A stretch of DNA of 64,000 bases from Chinchilla lanigera (Eukaryota > Chordata > Mammalia > Rodentia > Chinchillidae): the NCBI RefSeq assembly GCF_000276665.1, contig NW_004955438.1:15815352-15879351 (forward strand), written 5' to 3'. Made by a program: the position numbers and the translations under genes. This document shows positions 45,195 through 57,425 of this stretch, in pieces (position 1 is the stretch's first letter; every line of letters starts with the position of its first letter). The notes beneath the pieces are model-generated. The model worked only from the letters and a program-made list of their open reading frames with translations, had not been told where the DNA came from and did no database searches.

Positions 45195-45240
45195 AAGAAA
45201 GGAAGAAGAGGAAAAAAAGCAGGAGGAGGAGGAGGAGGCT
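45195..45240 (+). repeat. Purine-rich GAA/GGA tract
   Basis: This purine run includes GGAGGAGGAGGAGGAGG. It is low complexity. Confidence 0.8.
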
Positions 45241-45619
45241 GACATATCTGTGATGCTGGGAGAAAACCATAGGATTAAAGAGAAAAACAACCCATACAGA
45301 CAGTCCAGAGCTGCTACTAGCCACTACTGAAATTCAAATTAATTAAAACTAAAAAAAGCTAAAAATTCAGTTTCTCCGTTACACCAGCTGTGTTTCCAGC
45401 GCTCGGTAGCCATGTGGAGCACACAGCCACCACGTGGGACAACACAGGCTCGTTCCCATCGGGAGGAAAGTTTGTTGGCGGCGCTGGGCCAGAGAGCTGG
45501 GAGGTGGGATGCTCTGCGTCCCTTTCCAGAAAGGCAGCCACGGGCCCTTTCCTCGCCACACTGAAAGCAAAGTGAGAGGGTCACATCACGCCACCCGGGC
45601 TCTCTATTATGAAGCATGT

Positions 45620-45780
45620 GTTTCTTAGACAGCCCTGTTTGATTCTCACATCCACTCCCCTTAAAACAGGAAAGCTAGGAGTTATTAGTTGTATTTTATA
45701 AAGAGGAAAACTGAGGGCTCCTAAGAGTTGGAGAAGCAAAGTCATAGAGCTCATAGGACAGTCACACAGTCACAGCCTCT
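45620..45780 (-). mobile_element. MIR remnant
   Basis: The antisense pattern has GATTCTCACATCCACTCCCC, TATAAAGAGGAAAACTGAGG and GTCACACAGTCACAGCC. Confidence 0.55.
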
Positions 45781-46324
45781 GGCAGGAAGACTTCTGCCAC
45801 CACCACTGGGACAAAGAGAACCCCAGCTGGAGGCGAGGTTCAGCTCTAATGAGCCAGAAGGGAGCCAGGCAGGGCATCTTCCAGCACCGTGCTTGGCACA
45901 CATACGCCCTGTTTTCAGAAGCCACACGGCTCGGTGACTGCAAGACCTGGACCTAAAAGGGGGTCACTGCGTCTTAACAAAGCAAAGGGCCGCCTGTGGC
46001 CTCACTCTGTATGACGGGCAGCAGTGTCTCTGCAGAACCTGGCCAGGCCGAGGCCCTCCAGAATCCCGCTACCGCTACACCTCGCGACAGCTTCTGTGTC
46101 ACCAGCCTAGCGAAAGGATGGGGATGCTGAGACTGGGCAGCAGATCTCACCTGGCAGCCAGCTCCTTCCTGGAAATTGTGTTCTCTGTCTGGATATGCAG
46201 TTTATTCTGAAGACCGAGGTCACACAATCATTGTTGCTGAAATTCTTTGAAATTTCCAAGTCACCTTGTCTTTCTGGACCTCAAGAGCCTATGTCTCTGC
46301 TCAGTGGGAGCGGTGACATAGGCT

Positions 46325-46490
46325 AGAGCAGGGTCCTTAACCTTAGCCCTACTGACATTTTGGGCTGGATCATTTTTTGCTGTAGAGAGCTACCTTGGGT
46401 ACTATCTGCTATTGTGGTGATAAAAGTCCCCCACTGGGAACCACAGGGCCAGAAAATGCCCAAGGCTCTTTCCTTGTTCCTATCCTTGGT
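46325..46490. mobile_element. MER20-type hAT-Charlie remnant
   Basis: CTTAACCTTAGCCCTACTG, ACATTTTGGGCTGGATCATT and TTTTTGCTGTAGAGAGCTAC match one end of MER20 as I remember it. The other end is degraded. Confidence 0.55.
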
Positions 46491-47229
46491 GTAGACATGG
46501 GTGTAAAGGATAGGCATAGCCAGCAGCACAAACCTGACTCAGCCTCCCCCTGGAGTGCATCGTGCCAACCCCAGCTAAAGGAAGCAGTTAGACTTGATGG
46601 CCTTCCAGCTGGGACAGTCTAAGAATCCAAGCCAGGTGCCTTCAGAATGACCCCTGGCTACTGAAAGGCCACACAGCAGAACTGTCCGTAACAGGGTCCA
46701 AAAAGAACCCAAAGGATTATTTCCAAGGCATCCATAATTCTCTCTGTCAAGGCGGGAGACAATGCGCCTTTGCCGTCCACAGTCCAGTTCATTCTAAATC
46801 CCAGAACAAGGAAGCCATTCACTCTGGGGCGAGGGCTGGCTGGGCAAGGGTAGGAAATGGTGGCCTCTGGCCTTTTCTGGTTGCTGGTAAGAGTGACGCA
46901 GAAACTTGGGAACAGGGAACAGGTACTACTCCCATTGCTGGCCCGTCTCTGGCAAAGAGTCGGGTATAAAGCAAGGGAGGTTCCCCCCGACCCACCTAAA
47001 GCTTGTCATCTTTCCCAGGTGGAAGGCCCAACAACAGAGCCTTCTGAAAGGCTGCTGAGGACCCAGCCTGGCCTAACTGGAGAGATGACACCCCCTCTCC
47101 AAACAGCGCTCCCTGATAACCAGCAGGCTCAGCAGAGTAGGGGGATTTGGACCTATTCAAGGCAGGACAGCTCCAAGCCGCAGGGTATAGGCCAAACCTC
47201 AGGATATGCTAAATCCCATAACGTGAACA

Positions 47230-47490
47230 AGGAGTAATGTCCCCATTATAAAAGACGTTATGACCATAATTTATACAAAGCCAAGGCCATTACTGCTTCT
47301 GCTCATGCAAAATGTCAATGGGGTTACCCCTGGGTGGATGTGCCAGGCTCTCTGAGCCTTCACTGGCATTTTGTTTTTTACTTGTGATCTGCCAGCAGAT
47401 GAGCAAACACCTAAGGTGTCAGAAAATTTTAGGGAGGAAAATATTTGTATTAAAAATGTGCTTAATAAAAATATAACAGCGGTTGCCACA
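47230..47490. promoter_or_regulatory. Candidate non-coding regulatory block with near-palindromic T-box site
   Basis: This AT-rich island in GC-rich intron has an octamer-like ATGCAAAA (about 47305-47312), GGGGTTACCCC (47320-47330), and ACACCT-A-AGGTGT (47407-47419), an inverted pair of T-box half sites. No repeat family was recognised. Conservation must be tested. Confidence 0.25.
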
Positions 47491-49544
47491 TCGGCTGGTG
47501 TTTGTCAAGCACCATGGCACCAGCATCCCCTGATCCAAGTCTCCTGATCCATCAGGAAGTACGCACGCCATTGCCCTCATTTAGAGAAGCGAGAACAAGC
47601 TCAACAAGGAGAGGTCAGGAGGACAGCTGGGATTCCAGGCAACTTGACCCCAAAGTCTCTCTCCTACTGGAAGGGAGGCCAGCACCACAGTTGCGGAAGT
47701 TTAATAGCAGGGTCTTGACCCAGCTTGAAGAGCAGATTTTTTAACATTGCTGGGAGCACGGGTGAGGAAGGCCGCTGACTCCGGTCCTCCAGTTTCCGTG
47801 GGGAGTGTCCCTAACCGTACCCCAGCTTTCTCCTACTCCTCCTGAGGGCACATGACAGCACTCATTCAACTAAAGAGTTTGTGAGAACTCAGCTCAGCCT
47901 GGGAAACCAGCGTGTTGCATTCATTCACACCACAGACCACGAGAATGAGGGAAAGGGAAATAACATTCCCAGCAAAGGAGAAATGGAGGAGCAATTTTTG
48001 TATCATTCTCAGGATGAATTCTGTCCCTTTAATGCCTTATAGTCACAAGCTCTTCAAGCACCTTGTTCCAAAATCCAGTGGACTCTGAGCGCCTCAACAA
48101 CTCAGCTACTGCTCTCAGCTACTGCCATCTGCTCTTTATTTTTCCTGACAGCTGGCCGCATAGGTCACATAATCTCCTGCTCCATCATTTTTCTTTGACA
48201 GGGACATTAATGGGGCTTCAGAGGTGAGGGCTGCCTCAGACACAGTGACACTTTCAGAAACCAGCGGTGTCTACCTGCTGTAGAAAATCAGTTAAGAGAA
48301 ATAAGCACCACAGCAGCTAAATCCCTGGGCAAGGCCCTCCCGGCTCTGGTCTTGGCCCCCTAGCTAGGACATGAGGGGAGGTTGTGCTGCTATCCACGAT
48401 CCCAGAATCTCCCAAACCATAAAGTATGGAAATCTGGTCAGTGTTATGACCTATGTCTAGATGTCCCTAAAGCCTAACACGCTGTCAGTTCACTCTGGTT
48501 CAAACCCCTGGGAGGAAGGAATCTAGAAACTTTCTGAGTAGTGACAGAGCTACCTGAGCCAGCACACAGTGGGAGAACTTCCAAGGGAGGATGGATGGGC
48601 TGTGGAGCATGTATTTAAAAAAAAAGGGAAGGAAGGAAAGAAGGAATTAGTATTGTGGCTCATTGGCTGTGCCCTGGAGACAGATATAGTTAATACCTGT
48701 CAGCCGCCGCCACCATCTCAGGCCCACACCCCTGCTTTCCTGCCGTGGAAGGATGAGCACTTGGGTGGAAACATCAGAACTGGCTAATCCCACAGGGCTT
48801 AAGGGGCCCGAAGGAAGCCTCTTACAGCTGAATAAGGAGATCAACTGCTTTGCTGGCTGTAAGGGGCAGAACGCTTGCAGAGATGAGGGGAAAATCCTTT
48901 GTGTATTTCTGACTGTGAAGGAATCCAGGTTCTGGCCTGGCCCGGGGGTGGGGGCTGCAGGGAGTTAGTGGGGCATCGCTCAGAGATTTGTCTGTCTAAG
49001 GCCCTGTGATGACTGATGTTCCTCTGTGTGGAGTCTTCCAAGCTCTCCAAGTCCCTGAGGTGAGCAGGGCATTTCAGGGCAGTGGGCTCCATTGTGGGAG
49101 AAACAGAAAAATTCGGTGGAAAGGAACTAAAAAGCAATCAGGGATGGTAGTGGAGAGAAATATTTTAAAAATCTCAAAAGTAGTAAGATAAATTTGGTAG
49201 GCCTATTGTACTGAATTTTGCCATATTTAGGCCAAGAACATGATAAGTACATTGTGCTTCATGGAGATTCTTTTTCCTTCTCAGAGGAATGAGGAGCAGA
49301 TGCTGCTGTATCCCTCAACCTCTTTCTCTGGTGTGGGGGCCTACAGGGCTGCCCCTTGCTTCAAGGCACACTTCCTGCAGGTGCCACGCCCGCCCCAGAG
49401 CTCCCTGTAGGAGATTCTGCTGAGGCCATGCCTTTGCTGGGCTCCTCCTCCTTTTCAGTTCTGTTTCCTCCACTTCGCTGCAGCTTCTTCCTGAGACCAC
49501 TCCCCCAGTCACAACACACCCAAACCCTGACTGCTTAGAATTCC

Positions 49545-50070
49545 TGTTGTTGTCCCAGATACCTGACAACCGTAACTCAAAGGAGGAGAGGTTTAATTTG
49601 GCTCATGGTTTCAGAGGGTTCTGTCCATGGTTTGAAGACTGCAAGGCAGGAACATCATGGCAAAAGGGCACGGAAAAGAAAGATACTCAACTCATATGGT
49701 CTCTAGGGAGCAGAGAGCAGGGAAAGCGTTCCAGAGAGGAAGGAGTGAGGGAACCGATACAGCCCCCAAGATCATGCCTCCATGTGCCACCCACCCAGAC
49801 ACACACATACATGTGCTTGTTTTTACACATACATGTGCTTGTTTTAATCTCCCAGGTGTCTCTCTAGCCAATCAAATTGATAATCAAGATGGACCATCCC
49901 AGCCCCTGTCTCAGGCTCTGGCTCTAGGGAACCAGTGAAGATGAGGATGGAAATCACAATATCATCAAGCATTAGGGCCAAGTCCTAATACAAACTCTTG
50001 ACCACATATGACTATAAAATATTCACAAACAGGGAGTAGGACAAACATTCAAGTGAAGCACACAGCCCTA
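49545..50070 (-). mobile_element. MaLR-like LTR remnant
   Basis: GAGGTTTAATTTGGCTCATG, GTTTCAGAGGGTTCTGTCC and, at the far end, GTAGGACAAACATTCAAG are antisense MaLR LTR landmarks. It resembles the copy at 3656-4192. An imperfect 22-bp ACATGTGCTTGTTTT-type tandem repeat sits at 49803-49846. Confidence 0.5.
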
Positions 50071-51889
50071 TCCTCCAGGCAACAGAAAGTCAACAGCCAT
50101 GGCTATGATGTTCTTGGGTCAATTCAGCCTGCCACAAACATAGCAAGTTTTCCATAAGCAAGGACCATGCAACATGCCCATGGAGTGTGTTCAGGGGGAG
50201 GGGGACCCACTGTCCACACTCCCAGCAAGTTGGCGGAGTCATAAAAGGCCCATAAAGACAGGTGATACTGATTGCCAGCTCTCTGAGGACCGGAGATAGG
50301 TCTTTCATGTTTTACCAATGTGAAATTGTTAGTAAATCATTCATAAATGAATCTGGATTAGCCCCAAACTATCACCCAACAGTGAAACAAATCATCAAAA
50401 GTGACAGTCATTGCCTTCCATAGTAGTAGTACAGGTCACTGAGTTTTCCAAAAATGGAAGGAATCAACTCTCACAGGACGCCAGGTCAGGACTTAAGCTC
50501 TGGCTGTGTGGAAAGAAAGTTCACTGGCTAGCTGGCTTCTCAGCAGGGTCTCTGCTGGCACGATGGGGGGCAGCTCTTTGCTTGTGTGACATTTATCATC
50601 CCTGGTTCCTGCCTACTATATATTGGGGATACTTATCCTCCAACCAAAACGCCATAAAACCTTACATTTCCAACTACACCCAAGGTAGCGCTTTTACCTT
50701 GCTTGAAAACCACTGGCAGAATGAAGCCAGCTCAAGGCGAAAAGAGGACGGGTGATGGAGGAGGGCACTGCGCCCAGTGAACGTGGGAGAAGAGCATGAG
50801 GAGGGCACTGTGAGAGAAGTGGAGGAGAGAGGGCACCTGCAAGAGGAACTGAGCATCTCAAGTGCACTGGGGCACAGCGTGCCAGCTGCCAAGCCCGCAC
50901 TTCTCCTGCCAGGGACAGTACTAACCTCGGCCTCAGGGAGGGGAGGCATCCGTGGCAGAGCAGCATCCGGGAGGGACCCAGTGTCTGCCACTCTGCTGTG
51001 GCCTTGGCAGAGGCCACAGCCTGGGCACCATGGCCTGGAAGCCTCAGGACCGCTTGGCCCAAGGCACCTGAACCTTCACTGGGTTCGTCCTTCCGGGACC
51101 AGTGGGAGACACAGAAGCTACCAGCAGGTGACAGCATCAGCATCGGGCAAGTCCAGGCGTCAGGGCCAGCAGACACCTTCTCTGCGTGCAGCCAGGCCAG
51201 ACCTCGGGAGAACAGGATGCAGAGGCTGCACAAACCAAGTCCCCGTCAATCGGGCTGTGAAGGGGAACAAGCAAGGCCAACATCCTGGCACAGTCTTCGG
51301 GAGAGACGGTTGCCACAGCGAGGACCACAAATGCCCGTGAGGGGCGCTGGGCCTCCTTCCCGTCCTTAGCAAGGGGGTTTCCTCGACCCTGCACCTGGGA
51401 ACTGTTACCACTTTTCCCCGAATGGCCGCCCTGGGTGACACCACAGCTTCCCCAGAGGCCTTCATCACAACCTGTCCAACCACTCACTGCTCAGGATTGT
51501 CTTAAGACCTAAGTCTATCAGTGGCGGCCCTCTGACAAACTCTCGTCATGGCTTGCCGGAGCACTGTGAAGGAATCCAGCTCTGTGCCTGTGAGTCTTCA
51601 GTCTCCACACCCTGTGCGATTCGGTGTGCGCCTCTCCAGGCTCATTGGCGCCACCCTCTCCCTGATCGCAAAGCCCAGCAACAGGATCTTTGAGTTTTTC
51701 GAACTGTGGTGGTCAGTCCCACAGCAGGGCCTTTGTGTGTGCTGTTCTGTAACCCGGTCTTCACAGAGCCAGCCTCTTCGTCCTTCAAACATCAGCCAGC
51801 TCCTGGCCTCTCCGCTGAAGGTGGGACCCTCTCCATAGTCTCCATTTCAGCCCCGGACTCACCCCTGCATACCCACAGGTCTCCAACTC

Positions 51890-51960
51890 CTACCTCAGCA
51901 TCTGGCCCGGGGAATGTATTCAGTAGACGTTTGTTGAGTGAATGAGTGAATGAATCTCTT
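51890..51960 (+). mobile_element. L2 3' tail
   Basis: TCAGCATCTGGCCCGG and CAGTAGACGTTTGTTGAGTG followed by AATGAGTGAATGAAT match the L2 terminus. Confidence 0.6.
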
Positions 51961-54359
51961 GAACACTTGTGATGATCCCACAGCGTGTCTGGATTCTAGT
52001 TGCCTTTGATTCTTGACTAAGAAAATTGGAAGAATTTTTGGGTTGTGCACTTTTCAGCAGAAACCGAGAGAAGGTTCTTGCTTCTGAGCACATGGAGCCT
52101 CTTTGCTGTGATTTTCTATATCATTTCTCAGTACTCATTTACTTCAGGGAAAACTCCCACCGTGATTCCTGCAGACGCCGAATCTCTTCTTGTATCCATA
52201 GAAACAGCCTTCCAGGATGGTCAGAGGGACCTCTGCCCTGGGCCTAGGTCTGGGCAGCAGTTTGGAGGTCTGAGAGGCAGCTTTGGGAACACTGGTTTGG
52301 CAGCCCCAGGGGACGCAGGTGGTACAGGCCCAGGCTTCACGGCCCCATCACAGCCCACAACGACAGCGCCAGATGCTCAGCTTCACACCTGGAGGCCCGG
52401 ATGTGCAAGAAGCCTCTCTTGGACCCAGGAAGGACACTCGACATGTCCTCGGTTTAATCACCAACACCAGGTCATTTATAGGCTGCTTAGTCAAAGTCCT
52501 ACTGGCACCAAAGCCATCACTCTAAGTGCTGGCTGGGAGATGGCACCAGATGGCTCTGTCCTGTCACCAGCGCAGCCAGGCCTACCATCCCGAGGCCATG
52601 CTGGGGATGCCCACTGTGGCTGCTGGTCGGAGTGGCGGAGGGCCCAGCTGTCTTCTCTGCTCCTTGGTCTGCGTCCCCGCCACCAGGACACCACCCAGCA
52701 GGACCTGCTTTACTCACAGGTGCAGCAGGTCTTGTCACCTGCCTGTGTTGCCACCCGGTCCCGGGAGCCATCACCTCTCCCCTGGGTCACCACAACTAGC
52801 TCTGGACCATTCTCCTCGCCTGTGCCCCAAGCCCCACAGTGTGGTACCCACAGAGCAGTCACAGCGCTCCTTTTGGGAGCACATCAGAGTGTCCCTCCTC
52901 AGATGCAATCCCAGCTCACCACGCGAGGACATGGCACACGATCGGCAATGGTGCCACTCTGTGCCTCTCCTGCTCTCATTTCCCGCCGTGCTCCAGCCAC
53001 ACCAGCCATGGCTGCTCCTCAAGCCCTGGTAAGCCCCCGACCCCGGCCTCAGCCCTGGCTGTCCTCAGAGGCTTCACTGCCATTGTGCCAGTGCCAGCCT
53101 GTGGGGTGTCCTCCTATTCTCCGACCTTTGCTCCGCCATCTTCTCTTTAGGTGGTGACCTGGCCCCAGCCGACTGGCCCGTCTCACACTCTCCTGCTCCA
53201 TGTGTGCGGCCCCCAGCACCTCCACACCGTTCACACCCATGGTTCCTGGCCCCCCCCCCACCCCCAGCGCATCTGCTGTGCATCTATCTTGTTCCCAGGC
53301 GAACCCCAAGCATCGAGAATCCAGAAATGCTCAAGAAATGTCCACATGAGTTTTTCTGCCCCACATCACTCCCAGAGGTGCCCCCGGGCTCTTCCTCTGA
53401 AGCCCCTTCAGCACACACACTTGTGACAACAACAACCGACTGTCCGTGGGGACCCAGGGTCACGCTGGGCTGTGCCCACCGGCTCCCTTCCCTTTGGTTC
53501 ACATGCTCCTCACAGGGGCCCAACTGTGTCCCTCCCCACCTTCGGGGCCCACTGTGAGCTCGGCCTCCTCCTGAAGCTTCCCCAGATGGTGCCAGCTCAC
53601 ACGCTGATGGCCTTTCTGGGCCCAAGCTGGAGCCACCTGTTTGTCTGCCTCTGAGTTCCTCCTCCTCCTCCATTCTTTTCCACTCTGCAGCTGCCAGGCC
53701 CGCTGGCCTGAGCCAGGGAGGGAGGACGAGGTGACCTGGCACAGCACGTGGCTGCTCCAGCCCTCCGTCCCCTGCTCCTTCCCTGCCCTGGCCTTTCCCC
53801 TCCTTTCCCCTCCAGGCCGCTCCTCACCCCAAGAACCTCCGACTCTGTCCCTGCCCATCTTTTCCTGCTCCCACACTCTCACCAGCGGCTCCAGTGCCAT
53901 CCTGACCGGTGCCCCCCTCCCACTCAGGGCTCAGCCCTCTGCCTCAGATCCATGGCTGATGCCGTCCCGGGGCCCCGCCAAGGCCCAGGGACAAATCCAG
54001 AACTCACAACCTCCGCAGTCACACTCCTCCTCCTCAGGGGACACTGGGTCAGACCTGTCAGCAGTCCCCCGTCACTGGAGGCCTCCTTTCCCTCCCCCAC
54101 ACTGAATCACGAAAGCTCCCCAGTCTGTGCCTTGGGCTGCTGCTGCTTTCCGACCTTTCCCTTAGTGCCCCCTTCCCAGGCCCAGCCACCCTCACTCATT
54201 GTGGCTTAGGTCACAGTGCTCCCCTCGGGCCCTCCAGGGCCCAGTGCTGCGGGCCTAGGACTAAATCCGTGATTCCCCGCCCGGCCTGCCTTGTCCCCAC
54301 CTCTCTAGCTGTCACGCATTACACCTCTGGGGCGCTTTCAATCCAGGACACACCAGGCT

Positions 54360-54690
54360 CTCCCGCTTACTGTGTCCTTTGATCTTTCATGCCCCAAAGT
54401 CCCTCTGCCAGGAGCCCCTCCCCCCCTCCAGCAGCAGCCTCCACCTGAGGAATCTTCTCTGTCTCCGCCCTAGCTGCTCTGCTGGCCTCCAGAGACCCCC
54501 ATTCACCCGCAGTGCCTACAAGGCCTGCACCCTCCCCGACTGTCACAAGTACCTCCACCTCTACAGGAGAAGAAACAGGGCCTTCCTGTGGCTCATGGAG
54601 TCTTCTGCCCTGCGTCATGCTCAGCCGGTGACCGCGATGTGGTGTTTGGCATGCTTGGGGCTCTATAAATATTTGTTCAATGAATACATG
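54360..54690 (+). mobile_element. L2 remnant
   Basis: A C/T-rich body ends in GGCATGCTTGGGGCTCTATA and AATATTTGTTCAATGAATAC, the typical L2 3' end. Part of the upstream C-rich sequence may belong to the same element. Confidence 0.45.
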
Positions 54691-55564
54691 TTGGTGAGTG
54701 ATGTACCGCTCCTTAAATCTACAAATTAGGCATCCCAGCCTCCGGGCAGGCAGCCTCTGAGCAAAGTGGGGCAGGCAGACTGTCGCTCATTCAGACCTTT
54801 CTCCATGTCGTGTGAATGCTGATGCAAGCTCCTAGCAGGACAGGGAGGGGTGGGCTCCTGGCTGGAGCCCCTCAAGGTACGAACCCATTTGAGTACAACT
54901 GGGAGAGAGTGCACCTTTGGCAGTCACAGCGGAAGAAGCGGACAGCCCGGAGCAGATGCTGCTGGTGTCCTCCCAGCATATGCTACTTCTCTGCCCTGGG
55001 AAGGGACACTCCCTGCTTTTCAGCAGCACGCCCCTGTCCCTCCCCAAGTGGGGGACTCCAGGGTGAAGGCTCTGCACCATCTTCCAGAGCTCCTCAGGTG
55101 CCCACCATGGTAGGTGGCTTTACGTCACATCTTTGGCTGGCTGCTGTCCTTTCCGTCTTCCCCTCGCCCCCACAGAGGTTTTCTGGAATCTCCCCCCAAG
55201 GGATCACTTGCACTGGCATCGTTGTCTCAGCATCTGGTTCTCGGGAGCCCAAACCAACACATGGCTCCAAGTATTCCCACGAAGAAGCTCTTCCAAAATG
55301 TTAGTGCCTTCCCAGCCTTCTTTCCCAGAGAGTTTATCTCTGTTCTCCATCACCCATGCCGATGCATTCATTTCTGCACACACTTGGCATGCACTTTCCA
55401 CATGTCAAGCCCCGTGCTGTCTCAGGGAACAAAGACACATAAACACTCCCTGTGCTCAGAGATTGGTTCGGAAACTTATTGAGTCAGACTGGTTGCTCTG
55501 TCCTGGGCACAAGTGGGGCATCCTAGGTGAATTCTCTAACATCATTAAAAGGCAGACTCATTAG

Positions 55565-55720
55565 CAACTAGGAAGGGGGTCAGGGGAGAGGGGAGGGGAG
55601 GGGAGGGAGAGGGAGGAAAGGGATCAAAAATGATCAAAGTATTCTATACACATGCACCAATTCCCCAAAACAAATGTAACTAGGATACATTACAAACATA
55701 CAATAATAAAAAAAAATGAC
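55565..55720 (+). mobile_element. Probable truncated rodent L1 3' end
   Basis: A G-rich polypurine tract (55573-55620, several GGGG runs) is followed by GATCAAAGTATTCTATACAC, a short A-rich stretch and an A-run at 55710-55718. This order is like rodent L1 3' UTRs. No target duplication was found. Confidence 0.45.
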
Positions 55721-55744
55721 AGTGCTAACACTGACGGGTCACCG

Positions 55745-55835
55745 GGCGCTGGGCACTCTCCAGAGCCCTGTCACATGTTAATCCATTTGGCACTCCCAAC
55801 AACCCTGCAAGGAAAGTGAGGTCCACGCCCAGTGA
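55745..55835 (-). mobile_element. MIR remnant (partial)
   Basis: CATGTTAATCCATTTGGCAC and CCCAACAACCCTGCAAGG are antisense MIR landmarks. Confidence 0.5.
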
Positions 55836-55879
55836 ACAATGCTTGTCCAATGCTGTGCTTTCCTAGTTTCCTTTAACTA

Positions 55880-56268
55880 GTAACAAAAAATGAGGTGCTA
55901 TCTCCTGTGGTTCTTGAATGGCCCTGAAAAGTCCTGCTCTAGTTAGAGGCTTCCTGATGAGACTGTGGCACTCATAGAATGTGGAAACCTTCAGGAAATG
56001 GGAGCCTACTGGGAAGAAGTTAAGCCACTGGGGATACAGAAGGTGATATTGGGACCTGGCCCTCTCTTCTTTCTCGTTTTGCTTCCTGGCTATCATGAAG
56101 GAAGTAGCTTTCTTTTGCATGTGCTCCAGCTTTAATGTGTAGCCTCTCCACAGGCTCAAAACTGACAGGGACAACTTACAATGCCCCGAAGCCTCTGAAA
56201 CCTTCCCCCCTTAAAAGCTGATGATCTCCAGTATCTTGTTACAACAATGGAAAGCTGATTAACACATA
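55880..56268 (+). mobile_element. MaLR-like LTR remnant, sense
   Basis: GGAAACCTTCAGGAAATGGG, GGGATACAGAAGGTGATATTGGG, TGAAACCTTCC and the end CAATGGAAAGCTGATTAACAC follow the order of an ERVL-MaLR LTR. Confidence 0.6.
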
Positions 56269-57319
56269 AAGGTAATGAGAGTAATGACAAAACAGAACCC
56301 ATGAAGGAAGCTGGTAAGAAAGCAAGAAGCTGAAAGTCCGTAGCACCCAGGGCTATGCATCTTCCGCCACACTTCCCAACAACAAGCCAAGAGGGAACCA
56401 GGACACTTGCACAACCTTGGTAGCTACAGATTCTTAACGAGCAGTTTTCTAAGAGATACTCATTAACTCTTGTTATGAAGGGAAGAGGCAATGTTTCTAG
56501 GTGGTTATATGAGATAAGCCATATCCCCAAAGCGCTGTCACCAGGCAAGCTGGCATCTTGCCTTCCAGGTGCCAGCACTGGGTGATATCCAGAGAGTTCC
56601 CGATCCACATCAGGGCTGCCACCTTTCCCACCCATCCCGAGGGTGCACAGCCAAGTGAGTTTGTAGCCACCCATTGCAGAGGCACCAGGGATTTCAACTT
56701 GGGACACAGCTATATATAAAGCAGGGGTCAAAGCTCGTTATCACTGCCGGGGTGACATTCAGTGAACAAATTATCCTCAAGCCCAGAGGTGAATGTGTCC
56801 ATCTATATCCCTATGTGCAGTGGGGAACCCATTCGGAGGTCCTGATTTACTTTTTCCCATTGACAAGGAAATGGAAAGCAGAGACAGAGTCTCCTGCCCT
56901 TGGTGCAGGCGTCCAGGAATGTTCTGGGGCCCAAGAAGAAATGAAGAGTAAAAGATAAGGCACAAGCTGATTAATTCTCCTATTTTTATCTCTGTCCAGT
57001 GCCTGCACTGCAGAAGGTATGTTCAATGAATGAACAAATGAACAAATGATAGGTGTCATGTCCTGGAGCCCAGTACTAGGCAGAGCGGCTACAAACTTTG
57101 ACCATACTCATGCTGCGGTGGCCAGCTTCTGTAGTAAATGACAAGACAAGACCCTCTGGGTAGAGGGCACATTCTAAATGTCAAAGGAAGAGAAGGATCC
57201 TGAAGAGAATAGGCACCAAGAAGGGAACAGTGATCGGCAATCACAAGATCACAACCGCTGGCATATGAGAACTCACGCACAGGGAGCCCAGGCTGCTGGG
57301 TCACCTCAAGCTCAGGGAT

Positions 57320-57425
57320 GTTCATAGCAACTCTATAAAAGTGGGCTTATTCCCATTTCACAGATGAGGAAGTTCAGGTCAGCCAAGATAGGTGACTTGC
57401 CCAGGCTTACAGGATCTTAACTGGA
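57320..57425 (-). mobile_element. MIR remnant
   Basis: CCATTTCACAGATGAGGAAG and GGTGACTTGCCCAGGCTTAC are antisense MIR landmarks. Confidence 0.65.

Noticed and set aside
53241..53262. C-rich run as the PRIMA1 proline-rich exon
   Set aside because: It is on the wrong strand for PRIMA1 and lacks the neighbouring cysteine-rich residues and splice sites expected of that exon.
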